Of a stretch of DNA of 64,000 bases, positions 1 to 8,370 are shown piece after piece; position 1 is the stretch's first letter, and the number at the start of each line of letters is the position of its first letter. The notes under the pieces were generated by a model. It was given only the letters and a program-made list of their open reading frames with translations. It had not been told where the DNA came from and made no database searches. The stretch covers positions 1 through 64,000 of the forward strand of contig JAMPHP010000006.1 of the NCBI GenBank assembly GCA_023663365.1, read 5' to 3'. A program made the position numbers and the translations under genes. The DNA is from Muribaculaceae bacterium (GTDB lineage: Bacteria; Bacteroidota; Bacteroidia; Bacteroidales; Muribaculaceae).

Positions 1-207
1 GTTTTACGCTTCAAAATTACGGATAATTCAGGCAATGCAAGAATTTTAAAGTTAAAGGATGTTAATTAGAAAAATGAGCGCAAAACAGACATGCAATGCG
101 CTATATATCAACGATGTAAATTCGGTAAATTTTGTTACACAATTGTTGCAATAGCTGTTGTGTCACTGTTCTGTAACACAAGTGTATTGTCTTTGCGGGC
201 TGCAAAA

Positions 208-1239
208 TCAGAGCTTGCCGGGAGCGGTGAGGATGTGAAAAATGAGGTCGTGGAAGAGCTGATGCTCGTTCTGGCGTGAGCCTACGCCTTTGCTTGCGGC
301 ATCGAAGGAGCGTATTGCGGAAATGATCTCTACGACTTGGACGGCGGAGTACGAGGCCATGCCTTGCCGGATGCGTCGGAGCTGGAATGTGTTGCGGAGC
401 TTGAGGGCTTCCATGATGGCGGAGTCGGTGCGGCCCGGGGCATAATAGGCCACCAGGAGATCGGCGAAATAGTTGAATACAGAGGCTGCGGCCATCACCA
501 GCGGCACGGCTTTGGGGTTGCTCTTGAAGTATGCAAGGCATCGGAATGCTTTCAGTGCATTTTTCTCGGCGAGAGCGTCGACGAGCTCAAAGCTGTTGTA
601 TTCGCGGCTCACGCCTATGTTGCGCTCTACTACTTCGGGGGTGATGGTGGCGTTTGGCGGCAGGAGCGAAGCGAGTTTGTCGAGCTCGTTGTATAGCTTG
701 CTGAGGTCGGCACCGATGAAGTCGCGCAGCATCTCCACGGCTTTGGCGTCGGCACCGAGTCCTTTCTGCTTCACATACTGCGTGATGTAGGCCGGGATAT
801 TGTATTCCTGTATTTTTTTTGATTCAAAAACCACAGCCTCGCTTTTGCGACAAGCCGCCATGAGTTCTTTGCCTTTCGCCTGTGCACCGCGGCAGCATAT
901 CACAAGGATGGTGGATGGCACGGGGTCGGCGATGTATGGGGCGAGCTTTGCAAGTCGGTCGGCTCTCACAGCCTGTGCTTCCTTGAGGATGATTACTTGC
1001 TTGTCGCTCATCATTGGTATGCGCCTGCAGAGGTCGATTATCTGTGCAGGTTCGACCTCGGGAGCATAGAGCACGTATTGGTTGAAGGCTTTTTCGTCGT
1101 CGGGGAGCACGTCCTCGAAGGCTTTCGCGATGGCATCGATGAAGTAGCCTTCTTCGCCGTGAAGGAGGTAGACGGGCGCGTAGTTGCGTGCCTTGAGCGA
1201 TTTTAATATGCCGTCGTAGGTAGGTGCCGGTAGTGCCAT
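208..1239 (-). CDS. holA: DNA polymerase III subunit delta
   Basis: Clamp-loader delta subunit, which opens the beta sliding clamp during replication. The protein is about 343 aa, usual for HolA. It carries the N-terminal AAA-like fold ('YAPVYLLHGEEGYFID', about residues 22-37) and the typical middle part ('FIGADLSKLYNELDKL') followed by the C-terminal collar helices. The reading frame is open 12 codons further upstream (to 1275), but I chose the ATG at 1239 because the homologous region begins with 'MALPAPTYDGIL' and the extra residues do not look like HolA. Next to an HsdR-N protein, a common Bacteroidetes arrangement. Confident from overall sequence; not aligned. Confidence 0.9.
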   Translation of the reverse strand: MALPAPTYDGILKSLKARNYAPVYLLHGEEGYFIDAIAKAFEDVLPDDEKAFNQYVLYAPEVEPAQIIDLCRRIPMMSDKQVIILKEAQAVRADRLAKLAPYIADPVPSTILVICCRGAQAKGKELMAACRKSEAVVFESKKIQEYNIPAYITQYVKQKGLGADAKAVEMLRDFIGADLSKLYNELDKLASLLPPNATITPEVVERNIGVSREYNSFELVDALAEKNALKAFRCLAYFKSNPKAVPLVMAAASVFNYFADLLVAYYAPGRTDSAIMEALKLRNTFQLRRIRQGMASYSAVQVVEIISAIRSFDAASKGVGSRQNEHQLFHDLIFHILTAPGKL

Positions 1240-1317
1240 CGGGTGCTGAGCTAATTGATGTGTAAAATTACACATTATTTCTCATATCCGCCTCTTTCCG
1301 ACCATTAAAAAATCAGT

Positions 1318-1350
1318 CTTGTGTAAAGTGTGGAAAATTTCGTAAATTTG
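1318..1350 (+). promoter_or_regulatory. Bacteroidetes-type promoter of the HsdR-N gene
   Basis: A -33-like CTTG at 1318-1321, a 21-base spacer and a -7 box TAAATTTG at 1343-1350. The ATG follows only 4 bases later, so the transcript would be leaderless or nearly so. Based on the known Bacteroides sigma-ABfr consensus (TTTG, TAnnTTTG). Confidence 0.55.
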
Positions 1351-1354
1351 TGGG

Positions 1355-1837
1355 ATGAATGTCAAGGACGAGAATAGGGCTTTTCCTCAGCTTAATCTGC
1401 CGCCGATGGAGGCGGGGATTCGGCGTGCCGCCGATTCGCGGCGCGGGGGCTTCGAAATTTTCGACGGGCTCAGGCGCAAGTGGGTGGCGCTCACTCCCGA
1501 GGAGTGGGTGCGGCAGCACTTTGTGGCTTTTCTGATGGCTGAGCGTGGCTTTCCGCAGTCGCTGATGGCCAATGAGGTGGCGCTGAGCCTCAACGGGCAG
1601 TCGCGCCGCTGCGACACGGTGGTCTACTCCCGCGGCCTGAAGCCTATGTGCATAGTGGAGTACAAGGCTCCGCATGTGGCCGTGACACAGAAGGTGTTCG
1701 ACCAGATTGCCCGCTACAACAGTGTGCTCCTTGCCCCCTACCTGATTGTGAGCAACGGGATGAATCACTACTGCTGCCGATACACCGGGAGCGCTTACAC
1801 TTTTTTACCCGACATTCCGGCTTTTGCCGATATGTAG
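1355..1837 (+). CDS. type I restriction enzyme HsdR N-terminal domain protein
   Basis: A 160-aa stand-alone protein matching the N-terminal nuclease-like domain of HsdR, without helicase or other restriction subunits. A PD-(D/E)xK-like core is visible: Asp in 'RRCDTVVYS' followed by 'CIVEYKAP' (ExK). The rest is mainly 'EEWVRQHFVAFLM' and 'ALSLNGQSRRCDT'. It is encoded divergently from holA and convergently with recA. No HsdM or HsdS is nearby, so a role in restriction is doubtful; the family is a conserved Bacteroidetes neighbour of holA and its job is unknown to me. The promoter almost touches the start codon. Confidence 0.8.
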   Translation: MNVKDENRAFPQLNLPPMEAGIRRAADSRRGGFEIFDGLRRKWVALTPEEWVRQHFVAFLMAERGFPQSLMANEVALSLNGQSRRCDTVVYSRGLKPMCIVEYKAPHVAVTQKVFDQIARYNSVLLAPYLIVSNGMNHYCCRYTGSAYTFLPDIPAFADM

Positions 1838-1847
1838 CAAAACGAAG

Positions 1848-1880
1848 CGCCGCACAAGCCCCCGGGGAGCATGTGCGGCG
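1848..1880. terminator. hairpin between convergent HsdR-N and recA genes
   Basis: A perfect 9-bp stem (CGCCGCACA / TGTGCGGCG) with a C/G-rich loop lies in the short gap between two convergent genes. There is no clear T-run, so it is a likely but weak bidirectional terminator. Confidence 0.5.
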
Positions 1881-1903
1881 TGTGAAGTAGAGGGATATTA
1901 CAA

Positions 1904-3112
1904 TCAGAGATCCTCTTCGATCGAGAATTCGTCGTTGAGGTCGTCGTCGTCGTCGAAAGTTTCGTCGATGTCGTCGGGCTTTTCGATTTCTTCATCGTCG
2001 TCGGCTTCCTTTGCTTTGGCTTTGTCGGCTTTCTTCGATTTCTTTGGCTTAATGCCGTTGAGGCGGTCCTGCTCGGCTTTCTTGAGGCCTTCCATGATTG
2101 CGGCCTCAAGCTCTTCGGCGAGCTCGGGATTGTCGGCAATCACCTTCTTTGCGGAGTCGCGTCCCTGAGCGAGCTTGCTGCCGTTGTAGCTGAACCACGA
2201 GCCGCTTTTGTTGATTATGTCGAGGTCCACGCCGAGGTCGAGGATTTCGCCGGCTTTCGATATGCCTTCGCCGAACATGATGTCGAACTCGGCACGCTTG
2301 AAGGGAGGCGCCACTTTGTTCTTCACCACTTTGATGAAGGCGCGCTTGCCGAGCACATCGTCGCCGTCCTTGATCGGGTTGCGCGAGCGGATGTCGATAC
2401 GCACCGATGCGTAGAACTTGAGGGCGTTGCCGCCGGTGGTAGTCTCGGTGGGACCGAACATCTGGCCGATTTTCTCGCGGAGCTGATTGATGAATATACA
2501 GGTGGTGTTGGTGCGGGCTATTGTGCCGGTGAGCTTGCGCATGGCCTGCGACATGAGGCGTGCCTGGAGGCCCATGTTGCGGTCGCCCATCTCACCTTCG
2601 ATTTCGCTCTTGGGTGTGAGGGCGGCAACAGAGTCGACCACGATGAGGTCGACAGCCGACGAGCGGATAAGCTGCTCGGCAATCTCGAGAGCCTGCTCGC
2701 CGTTGTCGGGCTGTGAGATGAGCAGGTTGTTGATGTCTACGCCGAGCTGCTGGGCGTAGAAGCGGTCGAAGGCGTGCTCAGCGTCGATCATGGCGCAGAT
2801 GCCGCCCTTCTTCTGGGCTTCGGCAATGGCGTGGATGGCCAGAGTGGTCTTGCCCGACGACTCCGGGCCGTAGATTTCGATGATGCGTCCGCGGGGATAG
2901 CCGCCCACGCCGAGGGCGTAGTTGAGGCTTATCGAGCCCGTGGGGATTACTTCGATGTTCTCTATCACTTCGTCGCCCATCTTCATGATGGCACCACGGC
3001 CGTAGGCCTTCTCGATGCGGCCCATAGCTGCTGCCAGAGCCTCGAGGCGCGCTGCCTGCGGGTCTTTGGCGGTGGCTTTGTCGACTTTCTTTGCGGTTTC
3101 TTTCTTTGCCAT
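1904..3112 (-). CDS. recA: recombinase RecA
   Basis: DNA-strand-exchange recombinase and SOS coprotease. The Walker A motif 'GPESSGKTT' lies near residues 80-88. Walker B '[12 protein letters not shown]', the loop region '[23 protein letters not shown]' and '[15 protein letters not shown]' are all present. At 402 aa it is longer than the usual 345-355 aa. The extra length is a lysine/alanine-rich stretch followed by a very acidic tail (about residues 345-402, runs of Asp and Glu). No LexA-type operator was recognised upstream. A TAAATTTG -7 box sits 27 bases before the ATG on the minus strand. Identification is very secure. Confidence 0.98.
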   Translation of the reverse strand: MAKKETAKKVDKATAKDPQAARLEALAAAMGRIEKAYGRGAIMKMGDEVIENIEVIPTGSISLNYALGVGGYPRGRIIEIYGPESSGKTTLAIHAIAEAQKKGGICAMIDAEHAFDRFYAQQLGVDINNLLISQPDNGEQALEIAEQLIRSSAVDLIVVDSVAALTPKSEIEGEMGDRNMGLQARLMSQAMRKLTGTIARTNTTCIFINQLREKIGQMFGPTETTTGGNALKFYASVRIDIRSRNPIKDGDDVLGKRAFIKVVKNKVAPPFKRAEFDIMFGEGISKAGEILDLGVDLDIINKSGSWFSYNGSKLAQGRDSAKKVIADNPELAEELEAAIMEGLKKAEQDRLNGIKPKKSKKADKAKAKEADDDEEIEKPDDIDETFDDDDDLNDEFSIEEDL

Positions 3113-3138
3113 ATATCGGTAGTTTTTTATTTCTGATG

Positions 3139-3146
3139 CAAATTTA
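3139..3146 (-). promoter_or_regulatory. recA: -7 box upstream of recA
   Basis: Read on the minus strand the bases are TAAATTTG, matching the TAnnTTTG consensus, about 27 bases before the start codon. No convincing TTTG -33 box is seen at the right distance. A second TAAATTTG occurs further upstream near 3222-3230. Confidence 0.45.
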
Positions 3147-3387
3147 GCGCCTAATGTGTGCCAAGAGTGTGCACACTGATGTTAAATAATATTTAGCGCC
3201 CCTTTTCAACTTACAAAATGCAAATTTAGCAATTTACGGCAATAATCCCGTGCTTCGGGCGAAAAATTTTGCAAAGACCATCCGGCAAGGTGTAGAGCGG
3301 GGGTGCAAAAGGTCAAATTTAAGGTAATATGAGTGCCGCGAAGTGGCCGGATATTGTTAGTGATTGTGAGATAGTTAAGGATGGTCT

Positions 3388-3570
3388 GAAGGGACTATAG
3401 GGGAGCAGATGTCCCCCTATAGTCCCTTCGGGACACACATTTTATTATAACCTGTACCTCACACAAATAGTGTGAGGCTAACAGGATTGAGCCGCTTCAC
3501 GGCATTATCCTCCAATTTCCCCGGATTTCCGGCTTGTGCCGCCCCTTACGACGCTTCTGTGGCCAGGGCT
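3388..3570. repeat. dispersed multi-hairpin repeat, copy 1
   Basis: A 16-bp perfect stem (GAAGGGACTATAGGGG at 3388-3403 with its complement at 3414-3429) is followed by a CACAC...GTGTG hairpin, by 'GCTAACAGGATTGAGCCGC' and by a GCCGCTTCACGGC hairpin near 3491. The same series, in the same order, occurs at 39924-40078. The right part (3515-3570, 'CGGCTTGTGCCGCCCC') matches 7041-7096 and, less well, 56489-56523. There is no open reading frame of note. Confidence 0.7.
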
Positions 3571-3838
3571 AATTGCCTATCTACTATTTGCATAATAAGA
3601 TATAATTTCATAATTTTGCGGAGCAGACCGCTTGGAAGCCCCGGTTGAGGGCTTGAGGGTGGGTGCAGACATTGTAAAAGCGTTTATCGAACGCTTGATT
3701 CTTGACAGTTGCAAATTCTCGCAAAATTGGTAATAGTCGTCAAGGATGAAGCAACGGTAGATGCCCGTGGATATGTACTTCCTCGGCTTCGATACTCATT
3801 CGCGAGAGTGGGGGTCGTTGCCATAGTTGCACATATAC

Positions 3839-3933
3839 AAGCGTGGGCTTCTACGTTGCTCGTCTACGACTATGGGCAATGCGAGAAGCCTGCAACTGTA
3901 AGACGAGCAACGATACAGATTCCCACGCTTTTT
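3839..3933 (+). ncRNA. candidate structured RNA or intrinsic terminator
   Basis: AAGCGTGGG at 3839-3847 pairs with CCCACGCTT at 3922-3930. Inside this, CGTTGCTCGTCT at 3854-3865 pairs perfectly with AGACGAGCAACG at 3901-3912. The two stems are separated by an unpaired bubble and the whole ends in five Ts. This is about 92 nt, larger than a simple terminator. A possible competing pairing is CCTGCAA (3889-3895) with TTGCAGG (3947-3953), just before the BspA-type gene start. It could be a small RNA, a leader attenuator, or a terminator of upstream transcription. No known family was recognised with confidence. Confidence 0.5.
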
Positions 3934-3980
3934 CATTTACAGAGGCTTGCAGGGGAGTCACAGGCCTATAAACCAATTCT

Positions 3981-6134
3981 ATGTATTACACCAAATTACT
4001 TAAAGCTGCCTTTGCCATTGCACTTATTGGCATCGCCGCAGCTTGCTCCGATGAGCCGGAGAGCGGCGTCGGAGATGCCGACAATATGTCGGTGACAATT
4101 AAGCCCGACGGCTCCGCTACGGGTGATGCCGTATTCTCGAAAATCGATGGCGAAACTTTTTTTCTTGACTATGTGAAATACCTGATTGTAGACTCACATC
4201 TCGAAATTATAGGTTATGACCCCGTGGAACTACCGGCTAAGCCCAAGCTCTATGCAACGGTGAATATCGCCAACGCAGAATATAAAACGCGAATTATTCG
4301 AGACAAGGCTTTTAAATCTACTAAGATTAAAGAGATTGTGATACCCTCTTCGATAACTGAAATTGGTACATCAGCATTCGAAGAGTGCACTTCCTTAACT
4401 AGCATTGATATACCTTCTTCCGTAACGAAAATAGGGATTGGCGCATTCGAACATTGTACTTCGTTAACGAGCATCAAGATACCCTCTTCAGTAACGACAA
4501 TTGAGAAATCTACATTCTTGGATTGTAGGGCCTTAACCAGTATTGAGATACCACAGTCGGTGTCGGAAATTGGAGCAGAAGCATTCTGCGATTGCTATCA
4601 CCTAACAAGTATTGCTATCCCCTCTTCGGTAACGAAAATAGGAGAATTTGCGTTCTTCTGGTGCAATTCCTTAACCAACATTGATATACCTTCTTCCGTA
4701 ACGAAAATAGAGATTGCCGCATTCGAACATTGTATTTCGTTAACGAGCATCAAGATACCTTCTTCCGTAACGAAAATTGAGGAATCTACATTCTTTGATT
4801 GTAGGGCCTTAACCAGTATTGACATTCCTACTTCGGTAACGCAAATAGGGGATAGAGCATTCGCTGCTTGTGACTCTCTTACCAGTATTGACATTCCTAC
4901 TTCGGTAACGCAAATAGGGGAGGCTGCATTCGCTTCTTGTGAATCTCTTACCAGTATTGACATACCATCTTCAATAAAATATATTAGTAGTTCAGCATTC
5001 GAAAATTGTACGTCCTTAACAAGCATTGACATACCTTCATCGGTAACGCGAATAGGTCTTTCAGCATTTGAAAATTGCACGTCCTTAACTAACATTGACA
5101 TCCCTTCATCGGTAACTGAAATAGATGGATCTGTATTCAAGGGTTGCACGTCCTTAACAAGCATTGACATACCTTCATCGGTAACGCGAATAGGTAGTTC
5201 AGCATTCGAAAATTGTACGTCCTTAACAAGCATTGACATACCTTCATCGGTAACGCGAATAGGTCTTTCAGCATTTGAAAATTGCACGTCCTTAACTAAC
5301 ATTGACATCCCTTCATCGGTAACTGAAATAGATGGATCTGTATTCAAGGGTTGCACATCTTTAATTAACATTGAAATACCTTCATCGGTAACGGAAATAG
5401 GTCTTTCAGCATTTGAAAATTGTACATCCTTAACTAATATTAACATACCTTCATCGGTAACGTATATAGGTATTTCAGCATTCGAAGGTTGCATGTCCTT
5501 GACAAGTTTTGATATACCTTCGTCGGTAACAGGAATCGGTGGGTCTGCATTTAAAGGTTGCACATCTTTAATCAACTTAGATATACCTTCATCGGTAACA
5601 GTAATTAACAGTTCTGCATTTAAAGGCTGTTCGTCCTTAACTAATGTCAATTTACCTAACACCTCAATTAAAATAGAGGAGTCCGCATTTGAAGGCTGTA
5701 CGTCCTTAACAAGCATTGATATTCCTTCTTCGTTAGGAATTAATGGCAGTTCTTTGTTCAAAGGGTGTACGAGTTTAACGAATGTAACGATACATAGTCA
5801 GATAATACTTACCAAGTCAATTTTTGAAGGTTGTACAGCTTTAACTAATGTCCAAATGGATGGGGTGCAAAAGATTAGTCAGTCAGCATTTAAAGGCTGT
5901 ACATCCTTAACCAGTATCACTATTCCTCCTTCAATAAAGGAGATGGTGCCTAGTGCATTCAGTGGGTGTACTTCTTTGAGCGAAGTTACATTTAGAGGAA
6001 AATACCCTGTTAATATATATGGTGTCTTCGACAGCGGAATTAGCGGTCGTGTAGCTTATGTGCCGGAAGCAACTTTGGATTTATATATCAAAGAGGGGTA
6101 TCGCGACTATTTCGATGAAATAAAGCCTATATAA
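3981..6134 (+). CDS. BspA-type leucine-rich repeat surface lipoprotein
   Basis: A 717-aa secreted protein. It starts with a lipoprotein signal ending in 'IGIAAACSDEPES', so it is probably anchored at the outer membrane. From about residue 115 to 690 it consists almost wholly of 23-residue LRR_5/TpLRR units of the form 'LTSIDIPSSVTKIG..AFE.C'. Such proteins are typically adhesins or host-binding proteins in Bacteroidetes; the partner here is unknown. The DNA is AT-richer than its neighbours. Several units are almost identical at base level: a block near 5033-5149 recurs at about 5240-5356, pointing to recent repeat expansion. The stop codon overlaps the first possible start of the next gene, suggesting translational coupling. 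Confidence 0.9.
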   Translation: MYYTKLLKAAFAIALIGIAAACSDEPESGVGDADNMSVTIKPDGSATGDAVFSKIDGETFFLDYVKYLIVDSHLEIIGYDPVELPAKPKLYATVNIANAEYKTRIIRDKAFKSTKIKEIVIPSSITEIGTSAFEECTSLTSIDIPSSVTKIGIGAFEHCTSLTSIKIPSSVTTIEKSTFLDCRALTSIEIPQSVSEIGAEAFCDCYHLTSIAIPSSVTKIGEFAFFWCNSLTNIDIPSSVTKIEIAAFEHCISLTSIKIPSSVTKIEESTFFDCRALTSIDIPTSVTQIGDRAFAACDSLTSIDIPTSVTQIGEAAFASCESLTSIDIPSSIKYISSSAFENCTSLTSIDIPSSVTRIGLSAFENCTSLTNIDIPSSVTEIDGSVFKGCTSLTSIDIPSSVTRIGSSAFENCTSLTSIDIPSSVTRIGLSAFENCTSLTNIDIPSSVTEIDGSVFKGCTSLINIEIPSSVTEIGLSAFENCTSLTNINIPSSVTYIGISAFEGCMSLTSFDIPSSVTGIGGSAFKGCTSLINLDIPSSVTVINSSAFKGCSSLTNVNLPNTSIKIEESAFEGCTSLTSIDIPSSLGINGSSLFKGCTSLTNVTIHSQIILTKSIFEGCTALTNVQMDGVQKISQSAFKGCTSLTSITIPPSIKEMVPSAFSGCTSLSEVTFRGKYPVNIYGVFDSGISGRVAYVPEATLDLYIKEGYRDYFDEIKPI
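5033..5356 (+). repeat. recently duplicated LRR block (207-bp period)
   Basis: About 117 bases from 5033 recur nearly exactly from 5240, an offset of 207 bases, which is three 69-base LRR units. A shorter exact repeat with 69-base offset lies around 4812-4922. The period keeps the reading frame. Confidence 0.8.
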
Positions 6135-6928
6135 TGCGCCTTAGTTACTCTTACAAACCCTCGCACTACCGAAATGCAATTCGGTGGTGTGAGGGTCGCC
6201 AATCAGACATGGGAAAATATCTTTATCACTATACCTCGATGTATAATGCGTTCCAAATCATTAATATGGGGAAGTTGCGTTTTTCGAGACCCGCCGACTC
6301 TAATGATATAAACGAAAGGGTGCGGGATATTTACGTTGATTTTAAAGACGATGCTTCAGAAGAAGATCTTGACCGCGCCTATCAGGAAGCCGTTGAAAAA
6401 ATCCACAAATATGTTCAATTGAGTTTTACCGAGAAGGGTAAGCGCGAAGGATATGCCATACCGGCGATGTGGGGCCATTATGCCGATCGAGGGCGCGGTG
6501 TATGTTTTGTTTTCGACAAAAGTGCTCTGTTGAGAAAATTACCAACCGGAGCCCATTATGCACCTGTTGAGTATAAAGGAGTATATGGAGAGGGTTATAC
6601 TTCCTCGGTAATTTTTGATGGAAACGAAGACTTGCTAAAGCTATTTTTCACAAAATCGGACGATTGGTCATATGAGCAGGAGTTTAGAGTGATATATGAA
6701 TGTCGCAATCCGAATATCCCTAAGTATGTTTCGATAAAAGAAGCTCTTATAGCTGTTATCATACATTACCCTGCCGGTACACCTGCCGATAAAAGTGTAG
6801 TGAATTCAACGGAGTATATTGCACTGAAAGAAGCAATGCCCAGAGTGCCGATAAAGGTTATAGGCGATTTTTTAGGTGCAATGCCGTTGACTGCCGAAGA
6901 TGGAGAGCCAACTCTCCCGCTGGAGTAA
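6134..6928 (+). CDS. DUF2971 domain protein
   Basis: 264 aa as read from the ATG at 6134, which overlaps the stop of the LRR gene (TAATG). A more likely start is the ATG at 6209, because the family begins with the 'YLYHYTS..NAFQIINMGKLRFSRP' block found just after it; that gives about 239 aa. The family signatures 'AMWGHYADRGRGVCFVFDK' and 'EQEFRVIYEC' are visible. The molecular function of DUF2971 is not established to my knowledge. Such genes often sit in accessory regions. The gene is AT-richer than the flanks and lies with the LRR gene between repeat copies at 3388-3570 and 7041-7096. Confidence 0.8.
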   Translation: MRLSYSYKPSHYRNAIRWCEGRQSDMGKYLYHYTSMYNAFQIINMGKLRFSRPADSNDINERVRDIYVDFKDDASEEDLDRAYQEAVEKIHKYVQLSFTEKGKREGYAIPAMWGHYADRGRGVCFVFDKSALLRKLPTGAHYAPVEYKGVYGEGYTSSVIFDGNEDLLKLFFTKSDDWSYEQEFRVIYECRNPNIPKYVSIKEALIAVIIHYPAGTPADKSVVNSTEYIALKEAMPRVPIKVIGDFLGAMPLTAEDGEPTLPLE

Positions 6929-6965
6929 CGATGACACTAAGGTTATAGCAACAATGCGACAAGCA

Positions 6966-7096
6966 TGGCACAAGCCGAAATTCCGATGCCAAGGCTAAGG
7001 TCTTGGTGACCCGCGCTGCGGGTCAGTTGCGATTGAAGCCATTCCCCTGATTTTCGGCTTGTGCCGCCCCGCTATGCCGCTTCTGTGGCGAGGGCT
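6966..7096. repeat. hairpin-rich repeat overlapping the portal gene 3' end
   Basis: The bases at 7041-7096 closely match 3515-3570 (shared core CGGCTTGTGCCGCCCC and CGCTTCTGTGG). An inverted half-copy (GGCACAAGCCGAAATTCC) lies near 6967-6984. Between them is a perfect TGACCCGC-GCT-GCGGGTCA hairpin (7007-7025). The last eight or so codons of the portal-like gene lie inside this repeat. Confidence 0.6.
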
Positions 7097-8370
7097 TTTT
7101 CGTTGCGAGCTTCGGTAAAAGCGGTGAAGGTGTCGAAGATGTCGGCCAGGGCTATGGTGGCGTTTCTGATTCGTGCATCGAGCATCTCCACACCTCTTGC
7201 GCTGCCTTCGGAGCGACCGAGCAGGGCATCGCCCACGCCTGAGATGTCCTCGAATAGCTTCATCTGGAGGTCGAGGAGCTGATATGCGCCCGTGCCGGCG
7301 GTGTTGGTCACTACCTGCTGCGGCAGGTGTGTGCCTTTGCCGGTGATGGGGATTACGCCGTCGGAGCGCGCCCACACCTTTGTCACCTGCTCCCACTTGA
7401 GGCCTGCGGGGCGCTGGTCCTCGGGGAAGAGTAGCACGCCTTTGGCGGAGCTCGTCATCATCTTGTCAATCATCACTATGAGGCGGTTGATGTAGCGCTG
7501 CTGGTCGATCACGTCCTCGACGAATGAGTGCACCTCGCCGTCGGTGAGAGGGTAGAGCTTTACAACGAAGGGGTGCGAGCGATGGGCGAATGGCGAGTCG
7601 TGCTCGGCGAGCACGGTGCCGTCGGGAGCGAGCCATCGGCAGTGCCACGCGAAGTCGAGGCCTGCAGCCCGCGAGCCTTCGCGGCAGTCGTAGGTCCATA
7701 CCTCAATCACGCGGCAGCGGTCGTCGGAGCGTGCGTTGAAGAACTCCTCGGCATCGTCGGGCTCGCCTATTGCTATGGTGCCGCCGTAGCCGCTGTCGGT
7801 GATAGAGTAGATATGCCTCAGCTTCGCCTGACGAGCCTTCGATGTGCCTGCGAAGCGGTCGATGAGCTCGGGGAAGCTCATGTCGTGGAGCATACCCACG
7901 AGCTCTATATCCCATCCGCGCGGGTCGCGGAAATCGTTGACGAAGAAGCGGCGCGGATCCACGTTGTCGACGCGTATGCCCCGGCAGCCGCGTCGCGTGT
8001 CGCCGGCTACGCGCTGGATGGCGCAGCCCGATATGAGAAACTCTTCGAGCGCGCGGCTGTCGAGCTCGGGCAGGGCATTGCGGCGAGCTATGGACGCCAG
8101 GGAGCCGGTGCTGTAGCTGCCATCCTCGGCGGCACGTGTGCGGAAGCGCCCCACGACGGTCTTCACGAGTTGGCGGATGAGGTTGTTCGACAGCGGTTTG
8201 GCACCGCTTTCAATCAGAAGCTGCTCTTCGGGCAGCGAGCGGCCCGAGCTGTCGGTAACGATGTCGGCCCACTGCTTGCCGTAGGTGTAGTTTTTGTATC
8301 GTTCGCGCCTCTGCCTGAGGTCGGCGGCGGCGCTCCAGGCTCTGTAGGCTTTTTCGAGAGTAGTGTTCAT
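7072..8370 (-). CDS. phage portal-like protein
   Basis: 432 aa. The N-terminal part ('LEKAYRAWSAAADLRQRRERYKNYTYGKQW'-like helix, then 'KPLSNNLIRQLVKTVVGRFR') and the late part ('QQRYINRLIVMIDKMMTSSAKGV', 'LFEDISGVGDALLGR') look like P22-type portal proteins of tailed phages. These form the ring through which DNA enters the capsid. It is shorter than P22 portal (about 725 aa) and ends in 'ALATEAA', encoded within a dispersed repeat, so the native C terminus may be lost. The start overlaps the stop of the upstream 182-aa gene (ATGA). No terminase is seen. Portal call by pattern only. Confidence 0.7.
   Translation of the reverse strand: MNTTLEKAYRAWSAAADLRQRRERYKNYTYGKQWADIVTDSSGRSLPEEQLLIESGAKPLSNNLIRQLVKTVVGRFRTRAAEDGSYSTGSLASIARRNALPELDSRALEEFLISGCAIQRVAGDTRRGCRGIRVDNVDPRRFFVNDFRDPRGWDIELVGMLHDMSFPELIDRFAGTSKARQAKLRHIYSITDSGYGGTIAIGEPDDAEEFFNARSDDRCRVIEVWTYDCREGSRAAGLDFAWHCRWLAPDGTVLAEHDSPFAHRSHPFVVKLYPLTDGEVHSFVEDVIDQQRYINRLIVMIDKMMTSSAKGVLLFPEDQRPAGLKWEQVTKVWARSDGVIPITGKGTHLPQQVVTNTAGTGAYQLLDLQMKLFEDISGVGDALLGRSEGSARGVEMLDARIRNATIALADIFDTFTAFTEARNEKALATEAA

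Noticed and set aside
91-279. 62-aa plus-strand open frame at the left edge
   Set aside because: It overlaps the 3' end of holA on the other strand, has no family resemblance and no promoter; the hydrophobic stretch alone is not enough.
1355-1837. Restriction-modification system
   Set aside because: Only an HsdR N-terminal-like domain is present; no helicase, methylase or specificity subunit nearby.
3709-4095. 128-aa open frame across the structured RNA and the start of the LRR gene
   Set aside because: It covers the long inverted repeats and overlaps the lipoprotein signal in another frame; better explained as non-coding.
4598-5761. 387-aa minus-strand open frame opposite the LRR gene
   Set aside because: It mirrors the 69-base LRR repeats; a shadow of a repetitive gene with no own motifs.
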